DNA of 64,000 nt from Aricia agestis (Eukaryota > Arthropoda > Insecta > Lepidoptera > Lycaenidae), in NCBI RefSeq assembly GCF_905147365.1, contig NC_056409.1:22201001-22265000 (forward strand). Direction: 5' to 3'. Numbering within the stretch: the first letter of the stretch is position 1; each line of letters begins with the position of its first letter. This document shows positions 8,881 through 23,800 of the stretch, one piece after another. The notes beneath the pieces are model-generated. The model searched no databases, was not told the DNA's origin, and worked only from the letters and a program-made list of their open reading frames with translations. The translations under genes were made by a program, and so were the position numbers.

Positions 8881-11800
8881 ATGACCGGGGGATCGGACAG
8901 GACACTCTCTTCAGGTAAATTGTTTTTGTTACGATGCTGTGACGATATTCGCACATTGAACCATTAGCGATGTCTTGTTACGCGCTCGAGCTAGATAAAG
9001 ATTTACTGTGTTCTTTTTCTGTATTCCAACTTAGGAAGACTTTTAGTAGAGCCTACAAAATACAAATGCATGGTAGAGCCATACAATGCAAGGAATATGT
9101 CAGGCGGCAGGGCTCGAATGTCATGCAACAATTATTTTTATTGACTTGTACAAATGGAATGTTTTGGTTTTAGAAAAATCCTTTTATTTTATTATAAGTG
9201 CTATTCACCTTCTTATATTACTTTGATCTTTCTTTTGATACTAGGTAGTTTATAACTTTTAAATTTAATAACCAAAGAGCAAGAACAATATTGATATTGT
9301 AATATTGTTCAACAGTACCACTCACCAGTCACCATTAATACTTTAAAAATCAAAATAAAAAACAATAAACAATACTTTGTTTATTAAACAATTTTGTTGT
9401 ATTATTATTCTATTTTTACTTGAAATTTTAATTTATCATGAAGATGTTTTGGTAAATTTGCTAAAAAAATATGCAAATAAAGCATGTCCATTGCATTTAA
9501 GGCTTAAGCGCAGATGGCTGCACATGATCCAATTAATGAATTGAATAGATATAAGCCAATGTAGATTGTAATGATATGTAATCAATACCAGTCTGTTATG
9601 CTGGGAGGAGTGTGCTGCGGGCTTGTATAACTCACTTTTATACTCACCATATTTTGCTAATGATGAATAATTGTCGGCAGCCAGTATGATTTGATCCCAT
9701 TTGTAAATGTTTGAAGTCGTTACAAGTGTGCACTATTTTCTAGTGCTTTCAGACAAAGATTTTTCAATCTAAAATAGCTTAGTGATAAAAAAATAGGCTG
9801 GTTCAAATAACAAATTTCATAGTCACTTGTTGCACAAAAGGTCGGTGCATGACTCAACAAAGTTTTTATTACACATATTCATTATTCTTTGTGCTTAAAT
9901 AAACTACGCTGTAAGAGTTGTGTCATACAACATACTGTAACACACATAATCTTTGCTGTTATTGTATTTGTTTTATTCTGCTTTTCAATAAGTGAAAGCT
10001 TTTATAGATTAAAAGTAAAAAAATTGCAGTTAATTAATTAGTAGTGTTAGAAAAGAATTAAAAATACTCTATTATTAACATTTTTATTTTTTACTTTATT
10101 GATTTTACTTTAGATGGACTCTTTCAACTGTAATTGGTTTGAAATTTTGTTGTTGTTTCTAATGTTTACAAAACATGTAGCTGTGTCTCGTTCAAATGGT
10201 CCAATCATGTTAGGGGCAGACAATTTGTAGTAATGTAATAGATAATGATGACATACAATAACAGATGTTCATTGTTCATGAGTTACATACTCGCAGGAGG
10301 CTAGTAAGACCTATTGTATTGAAATGCCACCATAAGCTGTTCACATAATTATGTGCTAGAAAAAGTAAAAAATTGCCCATTAAATGACTTGGCTGTTTGA
10401 AAAGTAGGTTGCTCATAAACAAGTATTGTTTTTATTTGATAAGAAGTGTGGCGTTTATTCCAGTTATTATGCTTAAAATATGAAGCTTTTATTAATGTTT
10501 TGATAAATAACTACGTAAAAAATTACTCAAACAAGTCTCTAGAAAACAAAAGTTCCACTTCCATAATACGGTCGAATAAAATCGAAGCACATACTAAACA
10601 AGCAAATGGAGATAATTAGGAAAAATGACGACCAATGAATGTCAATAAATAGCAAAATTGCGTTTGCGCGTGACGCAGATTCCTCCATACGATGCAAGTC
10701 AATGAGACTGGCGGCAGGATTTATCACATGGCGCGCTGGCCCCGGCCCAGCGGTGTCAATACCCGCACGGCGCACCTGGACCTCCGCCAGCAGCGCGCGG
10801 CGCGCCACCTCGTTACATCGAACAGGTGTATTTAGCGACTTTCCAAACATTTTAACGCTTTACATAATGACCCGCTGCTCTCGTTTCGTCCGCTTGCCCG
10901 AATATGATAACGGCTCGCGACCGATGGATTTGGAACATAATGCCAAGATAACGCCCAAAACAAATAGTTGGAAATTGGAATAGCCAGCGACGCAAACACC
11001 CATATAGCTGAGGCACACCGCCCGCGCTCTTCCCCATTTCATTGACTTTCGTACGTAACCACATCGCGACTACTGGCGACAACGCAACCACAAATGAACT
11101 ACAAAAAGCTGCAGCGACACAATTCACACGTAACCACGGCTTGACTGCATTTTGTCGTTGCAACGTGGTGTGGTTGTGGTACGTGTGGGTTGGCCCTAAC
11201 TGCTTCGTAAAGGTTCGCGCACACTTTGTCGGGGCGTGCTGGGGCGGGTCGGGGCCCAGCGCAAAATGCGCTTTAGCACACTATTGCCGGATCCGGGTCG
11301 CATCGCATTGACGGATTTTAACGCTCACTGTGCTGGGGCGGGTCGGCGCGCAATGCATTGACGGATTTTGAGCCGAGGCTTGCCGGCCGCATCGCATCAC
11401 ATGCGCGCGCCGCTTGCTATAGCACACTGTTGCTGGGGCGCAGCGGGTCTTGTCGGGCCGTGTCGTATTGACGGAAATCCGCCGAGCAAAAATCGAGTGC
11501 GATACGCGCATCCGATTCCATACAAATTGTATGGAGGCGGATTTTTGCAATGCGCCCCGGCACGCTGAGCTCCGGCACGGCCCATCTTAGTGTGCTCACT
11601 CCTTAATAACGCTGCGATGACGCAGCGCCCGTGTGGCCGGCTATGCGTCAAACGGCAGCGCTGCGTCGACGGACGACGCAACGCTGACGCAACGCGCCGT
11701 GTGGACTGGCGTCTGGCTCTCAGAGTCTCAGACACAAACTAAATAAGCGCGTATACTCGTAAATATTGCTCTATGGTGCTTATATTATGAGCCAAAAATC

Positions 11801-14800
11801 TACCCATTTATAGTCTCTACCTCCAGTAGCTGCAGTATCTACGAAAAAGCGCTGTATAGTGAACTAGCGACCATAGCTGGGCACCGCTAATCAAATAGTT
11901 AACTTCGTTAATCCGTTATAAAAAATGTTACCCTTGTTAAACATTAAAGCGTTACATTTCGGACGAATTAACGCAAGTTATCGTTAATCGTTAATCCGTT
12001 AACCCTTAATTAGGCGCATCAAAAAAGTCACACAAGTAGTCGCACTGACCCCTAATAAAAATTAAGTTGAATAAATTAATAAAACGAAGTATTAATTATG
12101 CGAATTGTTAGAATGCTTTATGATAATTAATCTTTTTAAGCAAAAACCTTCATTTGACTCTATACAACTAAAAAAATCAATCAACTACTGCTCTGACTCG
12201 AAATCTCATAATATCACTATGGTTGAGATCGAGATAAAAAAAAATCTATTATTCACTTTGATGACCAGATTTTTTTTGCAGTACCGAAGAAAGTAGTAGG
12301 TCCTGAGCCAATTCTGACAAACATATTTTCCGCGCTGCCCGCCCGGCCAACACTTGTCGTTTCATACTAACTGTCTGAACCTGTTTTCGCGCTGCGCCGC
12401 AGTGCCGTGCGGTAAATAGTAGGCATTGGATTAACGATTAACGGACTTCTGCATATTAACGGAAGTTAACGAGTCCGTTAATATTTTTAAAAGTTAACTT
12501 AAAAGTTAATCCGTTAATCAAAATGTTAACTTCGTTAATTAACGATTAACGAGTTAATCCCAGCTATTCTAGCGACCCACCTCGGCTTCGCACGGGTATA
12601 AATGATTAAAATCGATTCAGTAGTTTTGATTTTAAATATTAATTACTATACCCGTGGCCCGCATTGGCGGTACCGCCGCAAAAGCTACGTCCCGCAATTT
12701 TTTAATCTGTATTATAGAAAAAGATACATACAGCCCGTATTACCTCCTTCTTTTTGGAAGTCGGTCAAAAAGTAAATGACAAACAACTGTTATTGTGGGA
12801 TATCCATAAGAGATAGACATATACATACCATCGCGAAGTTGTCTGTAGACCTTTAATTCATTGTGTACAATACTTAGTACATTATTTTCATAAATCTCGT
12901 CCTGTCTGCGTTTGCAATGTAAGCGGGAAAAAATGTAATTATTTACGACATCACAGTCCTTAGAAACCTCAAAAATAACAGTATTTCTTCAATGAATGTT
13001 ATTATGCTTATTTAAACCTTCCTCTTTAATGACTCTATGTAATAAAGAAAACCGCATCAAAATCCGTTGTGTAGTTTTAAAGATTATAGGGAACTAGCTG
13101 TTGCCCGCGACTTTGTCCGCGTGGACTTCAGTTTATAGCGCGCGATGTCAACAAAATTGGTGTCAAAAACTTTTATAAAAAAAAACCCTGATACCCCATA
13201 AATCAAAACAGTTGTGCAGTGTGCACCTAATATTTAATTTTTTTTAATTAAACTTTATATTTTATGCCAAATTTTTAAGCTTATTTAGCCCCTCAAATAC
13301 ACAACTTTACCCATAAACTAATTATCATTGATAAGTTTATAGTTACGTCACTGCATAGATAAAGTACTGATTTATTAAATAACGTAAATCAAAACAATCG
13401 AAAAAAATCGAAAATTGAATGTAAGATAATACCACCTCTTATAGAAAGACTTTTGGGTAACCGTTAGCGCGATGTAGGTGACGCACGGCGCCATCTATTA
13501 TGGATTTTGGAACTAACTTAATTTGAACAAATTTACGCATTTTCACCCCCTTACAACGCTTTTTTACCCGACTGCCAGGAGGGTTATGTGTTTGGCGCGT
13601 ATCTTGTATGTTTGTAATATTCTTTATTACCTTGTATCTCCATAACCACTAAACGGATTTTCACAATTGAGGTATCGTTAGATTTGTCTTAATGACCCAA
13701 GTGTTCTTAGACAGGTGACATTAAAAAAAAACAATGGCAGATGTTTGACGCCATATTGTGAGGTAAAAAAAATTCTACCAAGCATATCGAGTGGGGTATC
13801 AAAATAAAGGATTTTAAACACTGATTCTAAATATGTATACAAGGTGTAACAAAAATAAGTGATAATAATTTAGGGTGAGTATGTATTCCTTATAGAGTTC
13901 ACTGTGAAAGTAGCAGCGCTGAAAGACCAACATTTTTTTTCACTTTTGTATGGGGAAACTCGTGACGTTCGGGCGCTTGCCCATACAAAAGTGAAAAAAA
14001 AAATTTGGTCTTTCAGCGCTGCTACTTTCACAGTGGGCTCTCTATAACGAACACATACACACCCTAAAGTATTATCACTTATTTTTGTTACACCCTGTAT
14101 AACTTGCAGTTTGAATATTAAATGGAATGATAATTAATCTACACTAATATTATAAAGTGGAAAGATTTGATTTTTTGTTTGTTTGGCTCCGAAACTACTG
14201 GACCGATTTGAAAAATTCTTTTACCATTGGAATTCTACATTATTTTTGCTGAACATAGGCTGAATTTTATTTTCTAAAAAAATAGGGTTCCGTAAGATAT
14301 TTGGGTTCTTCCGACGCAAGGTGTAAAAAATCAACCAGAAAAGTTACTTATTTTACGTACGCTGCCTAAACTATAAAAGATAGAACCATAAAATGTTCTA
14401 AGTATTTGTAGAACTTATAAATATCTACAAAAAAGTCCGCGACACACTATACGTATCTATGTCGAGTGAGGCACAATAACTATTTTTTTATTTAAAAATC
14501 TTGAATTTTTTTGGCCTACATTTAAACGCGTTTATTTTACTCATTCTTTTAATTCTCACCAAAATAAATTATTTCATCACTAAGTACAGTTTATGTACAT
14601 AATATTTGGTCTTTGAATGAATAAAATTGGACATTTGGTTTTGAAATTATGGTGAAATTAAAATATTACGATAGTGCGCGTGGGGGAGGAAGACAATCTG
14701 TGCAGGGTGCAGCCTGCGTATAATGACTGCGTCGTCGATGTAAGTGTTGGAGTCTGTGAATTGACCTGGGAATCATTTTGCTGACTGAGTCTTTCCTGGG

Positions 14801-17800
14801 TATGCTTTTTGTAGCGCTCACCGACATCCACGCGGGCGGAGCCGCGGCCAACCGCTAGTAATAAAATAAGATTAAATCAAAATCCGCCTGCATGGATAAA
14901 TACATAATGAAAAATTAACTGACATTACTAAAACTACATGAAAATTACATAAATCAAACTAAAAAATATCAGCACGGTAGTTTTTTAATTTTGTATTAGA
15001 TTGATTGTCGAAATGGCTACAACTAAAAAGTCGAAAATAAAATAAATTAATTAAAAATCAAAAAACCCGACTGCAAAAAATGTTAACTAAAAAGAACGAC
15101 ACAAGACCTAATTCTGCCGGAGGCATCGAATCCATGTTTTAATTGATACGACTCTTGCTTACGAGTTTCATGCCAGTATAAATAGAAGGTCACATAGAAA
15201 AATGTAGAAGAACAAAGTGGATTATAAAATGCAGTCGGAGGCATAATATTGTATGATTTATTAAACTTGGTGCGACATGCCTCCGACTGCATTTTATAAT
15301 CCACTTTCTTCTTCTACCTTCTATTATAAACTATGTAGTGATTATAAACTACTAGACGTTCCGCGCGGCTTCGCCCGCGTAAATTAGATATTTCGCAGGC
15401 AAATTAGTCCACAAAAATAGCCTATGATCCTTCACGTGGTCTACTTCTTATCTGTGCCAAATAACAGAACAATTGCTCCAGTAGTTCGTGAGATAAGCCC
15501 TTTCAAATAATTTCCACATTTTCCTCTATTTCTTCTCTCCGAGTAATAGGAGCGTGATAAAATATAGCCTTCCTCGATAAATGGGCTATCTAACACTGAA
15601 AGAATTTTTCAAATAGGACCAGTAGTTCCTGAGATTAGCGCGTTCGAATAAGGCATAAGACCTTTGAAATTATTCCCCCCCGTTTTTTCCACATTTTCCT
15701 CTATTTCTTTGCTCCTATTAGTAATTTAGCCTATAGCCTGTCTCGATAAATGGGCTATCTAACACTGAAAGATTTTTCAAATCGAACCTGTAGTTCCCGA
15801 GATTAGCGCGTTTAAACAAACAAACTCTTCCGCTTTATAATATTACTAGCGACCCGCCCCGGCTTCGCACGGGTATAAAATATATTACAGCCTAGGTCAC
15901 TAAAAAAATTATTAAAATCGATTCAGTAGTTTTGATAAATAATTTATATTCATTACTACCCGTGGCCCGCATTGGTCGGCAGTCGGTACCTACTGCCGCA
16001 AAAGCTACGTCCCGCAAATTTTAAATCTGTAATAATATCTTCGAAAATATTCATTTAAAATTTAAATCATAATATGCTTTACACACTTTCATACGTGGGA
16101 GAGCCATACTTCGGCACGAATGAGCCGGCTCGACCGGAAATACCATGTTCTCACAGAAAACGGGCGTGAAACAGCGCTTGCGCTGTGTTTCGCCGAGTGA
16201 GTTTACCGGAGGCCCAATCCCCTACCCTATTCCCTTCCCTACCCTCCCCTATTCCCTTCCCTTCCCTCCCCTACCCTCCCCTATTACCCTATTCCCTCTT
16301 AAAAGGCCGGCAACGCACCTGCAGCTCTTCTGATGCTGCGAGTGTCCATTGGCGACGGAAGTTGCTTTCCATCAGGTGACCCGTTTGCTCGTTTGCCCCC
16401 TTATTTCATTTAAAAAAATGCTGTAAAGGGCCATAATCAAAAATGTATTTAAAGTATTTAATTGAATAAGGATAAATCGTTTCGAAAATTAGCCATTATC
16501 ATTGTGGGATATCCTTATACCATCGCGGAGTTTTCTGTAGACCTTTTCAATGTGTACAATACTTGGTACATTATTTAAATGAAGAATGGACCACGTGAAA
16601 GGACATAGGTTTCTTTTTTGCGGAAAAATGTACGGTTTCCGTGACATTCCTAAATTACGCGGGCGATGTATAGTGATTGATACCCTTCCCGCGAGCGCAT
16701 CGCCGCATTGGTAGCGCCCACTTCGAAACGGGCATTCATCGCAATATTTTAATTTCGCCATAACTTCTAAACCAAACGTCAAATTTTAATAATTCAAAGA
16801 CGAAATATATTCTACATAAACTGTTCTTAGTGATGAAATAATTTATTTTGATAAGGATTATTAGCATGAGTAAAATAAATCCGTTTAAATGTAGTCCAAT
16901 AAAAATCAAGATTTTTAAATAAAAAAATGGTTGGTGTGCCTCACTTGACTTAGATAGGTATAGTGTGTCGCGGACATTTTTGTAGATATTTATAAGATCT
17001 ACATTTACTTAGAACATTGTATAGTTCTATCTTTTATAGTTTAGGCAGCGTACGCAAAATAAGTAAATTTTCTGGTTGTTTCCGAAAAACTGAAATATCT
17101 TACGGAACCCTATATTTTCCAAAATAAAAAGTAGCCTATGTTACTCGTAATTTCGTAAATAATGTAGCTTTCGAATGGTGAAAGAATTTTTAAAATCGGT
17201 CTAGTAGTTTTTGAGCCTATTCATTATAATTAAACAAACAAACAAAGTTTACCTCTTTATAATATTAGTATAGATTATAAATATTAATATTAAGTAGAGA
17301 TGAACGGAAAGCTCTCGTGTTACGAGTTACGACACTAACGAGATAATTACTTGAGATTTAGTATAATGGCAGCATTTACGAATTCATTGCAATCCATTAA
17401 ACGAATTCCTTGCTTTATCCTATCCAAAGATATATTTAGATACCGAGATGTAACTTTTTATATTTGTATACAAAACTAAGTGCTCCTAATTAGGTTTGTT
17501 ACTAGTTTAGCGTGGTTTGGCCAGACAACGACACACAAGAGCGGTGCATTTAGTTTCCGGCGGCGGCGGTGTCGGTTTCACGACACCAACCTGTTTTGTA
17601 CTTTATATGCGCGGCTGTGACCTTCAATATTAGATTCTAATTTGGCAAATGGTGTTATAAGTTGTCGAACAACTTCATATTAATTTCACTGTATCCTCTC
17701 TAATATTATTAGAAACTATTAGCGCTCAACTTCATTTTGGTTTGGGCCTTGGCGCATTATCAAAAAACTTTGTTTCTAGCATTTGAAATTAGTTTGAATG

Positions 17801-20800
17801 AACAGTGAACACCGCGCACATTTGACCACATCTTTGTTTTTGAATTGTATCTTTATTATCAGTTGATATTAAAGGTTGCATCTTTCTTTGTGATTTTGTC
17901 TCGTGTGAGATGGACGTGTCTATTAAGTATGATGCATCTATATTCATACCACTCATGTACTATAAGTACGTGAAAGTATTGCTAACTGTCTTTAGCACAT
18001 TCCATGAATCGTGAATGTAGCCACTCGTTGACTCGGCGAATGGATTACGGAACGAACTCACGATACTAGTCGATAGTATAAATAAAACCCAATTATCAAA
18101 CCAAGCTATCTTCTTTATTCACTTCCACCATAGACCGGACTCCAACCTGAAGCCGCTGCAATGCCGAGAGTGTTCACCCGAAGCTGTGTTTAGAAACATG
18201 TTTGCGCCACATAAGGCAGTAAGTAATCTGTCGAAAGCGTGATGCGCTGCCGAAAGTGGCGCATACGTAAATGTGATAAGCGCGTTCGACCACGATCGAC
18301 TGCCGATACGTGGTGGGTGTGGACTGTGGAGTGTGGACTTTCTTTTCGCGGCCCGCTCTTATCGCACACCGCACACGTCTTTCGCGAGAATATTGACATC
18401 ATCAGCGAAATGTTAAATTGAGATTGAGATTGGTCATTGCGTAAATTTAATGCGGAGATTCGTTCTCCTCACTCGAATAGACTTTTGTTACTTACTTCCT
18501 TATTTTCGGGCACTGCAAATTTAATTGAGATTTGAGGTAAAACACTTTTACATACAGTAGATGGTAGCTACTAGCTACTAGCTTGTAAACAGCCTGTGCG
18601 TGCAGCATGTCCCTTATCCCTGTGGTTTACTGTCTCTACTGTCTACTGCAGTATATCTGACTATCGAAATCGGTCTAAGCTCGGGAACAAAATCATTGTA
18701 GTTTAGATTAACGATATCGTATGCACGCCGCACGCAGCCCGCCGAATATAATGTATTATGTAGCGGTATTTATAGATCGATTTTATCTGATTTTGTTATT
18801 GACGGCGCCTGTGTTAGTATGTCAATACGCCCTACATATAACATACTTACATGTTAAAGTTTTGCAAGAATATGATTTATATAAAGTTATATAGGCTCAT
18901 AGCTGCGCAGCGCCTCATATTCGAATGGTTTATTGAGTTCTGTGCCTTACAAGTTAAAAAGTAAAAATTCAAATATCAAGAATTAAGAAGTAAGAACACA
19001 TTGTTATCTGTCTGTCAGTCTATAAGTCGAGAGTCGGACCATCCTTTTACTATGGTCGGACTCTTTATTTAAATGGCTTTAGTCTCCTCTCAATACTCAG
19101 ACAGGCTTTTTAGAAAAAAGTAATATTATTTTTGATTGATGTTCAGTAAAAGTTTCATAGTCCATTTACTTAAAGTATTACTCAACTTACTTTACATTTT
19201 AATTAAACGTTTTATATTAATAGAAATATACACCATATTTTAATTAATCGTTAACGCTAATTATTCATAACATTTAAATGTTTGCGTAACTTTAAACTTA
19301 AACAAAAATCGTTTACTTTTTTAGGAATAACTAGCTGTTGCCCGCGACTTCGTCCGCGTGGACTTTAGTTTATTTATAGTTGTTACTTGTTCCCGTACAT
19401 CGATTGAATCGTTTACGCACAAATCAGAAAAGTATATTGTGTGGGAACCACACATTTTTCCGGGACAAAAACATTCCTTGTACTTCAAATTAGTATTTCC
19501 AATCTCCATGCCAAATTTCATCAAAATAGATTAAATAGTTTAGGCGAGAATCATAAAAGTTTATTGTGCGGGAACCGTATATTTTCCGGGATATAAAGTA
19601 TCCCTTGTCCTTTTCCGAGACTGAAAGTATTGCCATACCAAATTTCAGCAAAATGTTTCCAGTTTCAACATTTTCCTCTATTTCTTCGCTCCTGTTAGTT
19701 TTAGCGTGATAAAATATAGCCTATAACCTTCCTCAATAAATGTGCTATCTAACACTTAAATAATTTTTCAAATCGGACCAGTAGTTCCTGAGATTAGCGC
19801 GTTCAAATAAGCCCTTTCATATAATTCCCCCCGTTTTTTCCACACTTTCCTCTATTTCTTCGCTCCTATTAGTATTAGCGTGATAAAATATAGCCTATAA
19901 CCTTCCTCGATAAATGGACTAGCTAACACTGAAAGATTTTTTTGAATCGGACCAGTAGTTCCTGAGATTAGCGCGTTCAAACAAACAAACTAACAAACTA
20001 TTCCGCTTTATAATATAAGTAAGTATAGATAGGTATATTTTAATGTGTGTACTATGATGTAGTATGTACACGAATTGTATTGTTATGTATGAGTGAGCGT
20101 CGCGTCCTCGACGTTTTAGGTAACAAAAAACAATTACACACATACACAAATGTTTAAAAATATTGTATACAATATACATTGATGATTCTAGTCTATGATT
20201 CTAGTTTGCGACAACAGAATTATTATAACTAGATGGGCGCAAAAGAAACAACTGAGTTAGGTCCTTCCCATCTTGACCACCGTCAACTCTGTATCTACTA
20301 TCTATGCTAAACATCATTATAATGAATCCAGTAAACTTTAGAACGATTCGGTAGAAACAAACCTTACCTTTTTTTATTACTAGATTTTCTTAATATTGTG
20401 TAGTTGTCACAATAATATTATTAAAGCTTTTCACTATCCCTTCACAAAATCTCTACATATAGGACATGCCCCAGGTCCTGGCGAAATAAATAGCTTGTGA
20501 TTGTTTCAGTCAACCAGGTGGTGGGTAGACTTAAGCTGCAGCTCGCAGACCTGCCCAGTAAGTTGCTGCTCGATCGCTGAGTGTTGACTTTCTTCTGTAA
20601 AGTGTACAGCCATTGGCTCTTATTCCCTCTGTTTCAGCCTTACCTCTGTGTCTATATCTCCTGTCTTGCATTTAAATTTCCGTATTGTTGGTCATTGCAA
20701 TCTTGTTTTGTCACTGATGTGATTATTCTGTATCGACATATTATTATATTATATTTGATTTTACTTTTCGTAAGCTCTACTAATCTACTGGCGTTTCTAA

Positions 20801-23800
20801 CAAGAGTGTTTGTGTATAAATAATATCTTCTGATCATCTGCAATTTTGCTGTTTCTACTCTCCTTAACATGGTGTGTTCCTGGTATTGAAGACATTAAGG
20901 GCCTGTTTCACCACTTTCTGATAAAGTGCCTGATAGGATATTCATAACTTTTTTGACAGATTCTCCATACTTGATCTGTCAAGTTAATTGGTGGATAGCC
21001 TTATCAGGAAGTGGTGAAACAGACCCTTAACCTAATATCCTGCATCCGGGTCATATCTCAGTGCTCTCTATGTATATAGTCCGTTCATATTTTACGCCTC
21101 ACGAGTCCTATATTCCAACGGCAAATAAATACTGAATCAACTATGCTTTAAAAATACCTTCTGGTTATTATGACGTATACTGTGTAGTGTGATTTCATCT
21201 CGTAAGCAGATTATAGCTTGATAAGATTGTTGCCGCGTATATTTCCTCACCCTAAAGTCTAAGTGAAAGCAAAATATCGACTTTTTTATTTGTCTTAGAA
21301 AAAGTAATGGCGAGGATGTGATTAATTATGGATAAAGTGTGCTCCACAAGCTCTCGGCTCTCATAAGTTATGAATACAGGTTTTTCTTGGCTGTTTAAAT
21401 GAGAAGTAAAAGAGGCGTAAAGTTTTTAAGTTTTAGTAATGTTTCTTACTTATAAAAAGAGGCATACTAAACAACAAATCCAACAGGGGGAGTATAACAG
21501 TAAACCTATAACATCTCACTCTATGTACTCTCTAAATCAGTTAAAGTAAGGAAGATGGATTATAAATCCAAAAGGAACCTTGCGCTATGTTTCTACTTTT
21601 TGATCCATATTATTATTATTACTCGACCTCACCTTACGAACTTGACCATTAAGCACCTATTTTACTTGTTGCATTCAATGTTAGAGTGATACATCGTACT
21701 ACCCGGACGTCGTCTCGTCGTACCCGCTCGTCGTAAGGTCGACATCGTTAAGTGTAAACTAATTACTACACAAGATATAGTTAACTACATTTAACCTGAA
21801 CAGACCGTACCGTACCGAACACCTTACTGTTTAGATAATAAGGTCCGAAATGCGCGCTGGGCAGGTCGGTGAGGTCGGTGTCTGTGCACACGCGGCTTTA
21901 GAGTTTAGGCACGCAACGGCCGGCCTTCGGATCTATTTCCGCGCAAATACACCAATGTTGTAGCGCTAGATGCTAAGTGCTAGCTGCTTCACTCACATTG
22001 TGAATTTATGACCACTGTCCACTAGACGTGTGCCTAGTGGTCTGTGCCTGTGTGTATAGTGGTCGGCCACCGCCCACCCGCCACATTGAAATTAGGTTGT
22101 AGTCAATTAGCGGCTATTTTTGGAAGGAATTCAGCAAAGTTTTTTATACGCAGTATATATGAAACTTTTGGCTACGTGTATGTTTAATAAGTTTTACGTG
22201 TTTGAATATTTATTGAAACTGCAAACGGAATGTAAATGTTATAACTATAAGCTAGATGTGCTGTTAACGATACAAAATAAATAATAATAAAAGTCCCTTT
22301 ACTTGCTGACTCGAGTATTATACGCCAGCGCAACTTGCAAAACTAAAGGATACAATATCTACCAACAAGTTATTACCGTCTGCTCGCCTTCTACTAATAA
22401 AGACCACCTCTCCCATCCCACCAAATTCTAAAGAAACTAAAAAATCGAACACTGCCTCTATAGTCTATAGTACGGGAGCCCTAGAACATTTTTTTTATTA
22501 CTATCAAGCTAATTTTTGTGAGTAGCTTCATTTTGATAAGACGACCAACATTTTTATCTGCGAAAAATCTTGAAAGTGGTAGCTAACAGAAATAGAAAGG
22601 ATTTCATACTTTGACTTGATGGTCCTAAAATATGGATTGTCCTATTTGTAGGACAATATTACTCTTAAAAAAAATGTTCTAGGGCTCCCATACAGTATAC
22701 CTCCTACATTTTTGCAAAGCAATTTTAAGTTATGGGTTACTATTATTGTAGCAACTGTGCTGCCATACATTGCGGTATTGTCTGTTAATGAGTGAGATAT
22801 TGATGACGGACGGCGCGGTGTTATCGTTGCAGTGACGGAGCGGCCGGCGGCGGGCGGGCGCGGGTCGCGGTCCGCCGGCCACGGTGTCCAGGTGGTGACC
22901 ACCGGCCCCGACCACACGTTCGAGTTGGACGAGGCGGCGCTGGAGGAGCTGCTGTTGCGCGAGGACGTGCGCGAGCGCACCGCCGTCGTCGTCTCCGTCG
23001 CCGGCGCCTTCCGCAAGGGCAAGTCCTTCCTGCTCGACTTCTTCCTGCGGTACATGCACCACAAGGTCAGTGGAACGATAATGTCACACAGTAAGTTATT
23101 CATTTGCCATCTATTGTATGTGACCCTTGTCTCGGGTCTAGTCTGGTAAGCAGTGAGCGAGCTGATGATAACGATATTAAGTATAAACATTTAAAATGAA
23201 ATTATAATGTTTTTATTTTGTCGGCTAAAAGTCAGTTAGTAGACGTAAACACTGAATAAGAATTGGGCTTCCTGTTAAGGATCTGCTAAAGACTGACCAA
23301 TGCATATTTGCATAAGTCATAAAATTATAGTTTGATAAGAATTTCCATGTTGTAGTCGATAAGGAAGTAACGTAGTGTTTATTGTTGGTCAGTACGGCTC
23401 GGGTGGCGGCGGCGACTGGCTGGGGTCAGAGGACGAGCCGCTGTCGGGGTTCAGCTGGCGCGGCGGCTCCGAGCGCGACACCACCGGCATCCTCATGTGG
23501 TCGGAGATCTTTAAGGCCACGCTCGAGGACGGAGAGAAAGTATGTTTGTATTATCAAAAAAATTATTATAATGCGGTCGTGATACACGAAACATTCAAAA
23601 CATAGACAGACCTCTCGCTCCCGCTCATCACACGCATATTCAAAACATAGACAGACCTCTCGCTCCCGCTCATCACACGCATATTCATTAGCGAGTTGCG
23701 AGTGCCTTTCTGTACTGCCTGAATAGTGTCAAGTTGTGTCTCTCTCAATCTGTCATTTAGTCCTTTTATTATTGTTCATATTTTCTGAATATAAAATTAA

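Noticed and set aside
10539..10850. 103-codon minus-strand frame with one hydrophobic segment
   Set aside because: No family match, composition changes abruptly from GC-rich to AT-rich inside the frame, and it overlaps an equally open plus-strand frame. Not listed as a gene.
16218..16288. CCCTACCCTATT tract as a satellite or telomere-like array
   Set aside because: The same tract is part of the LINE tail copies at 33175-33240 and 48335-48415, so it belongs to the retroelement.
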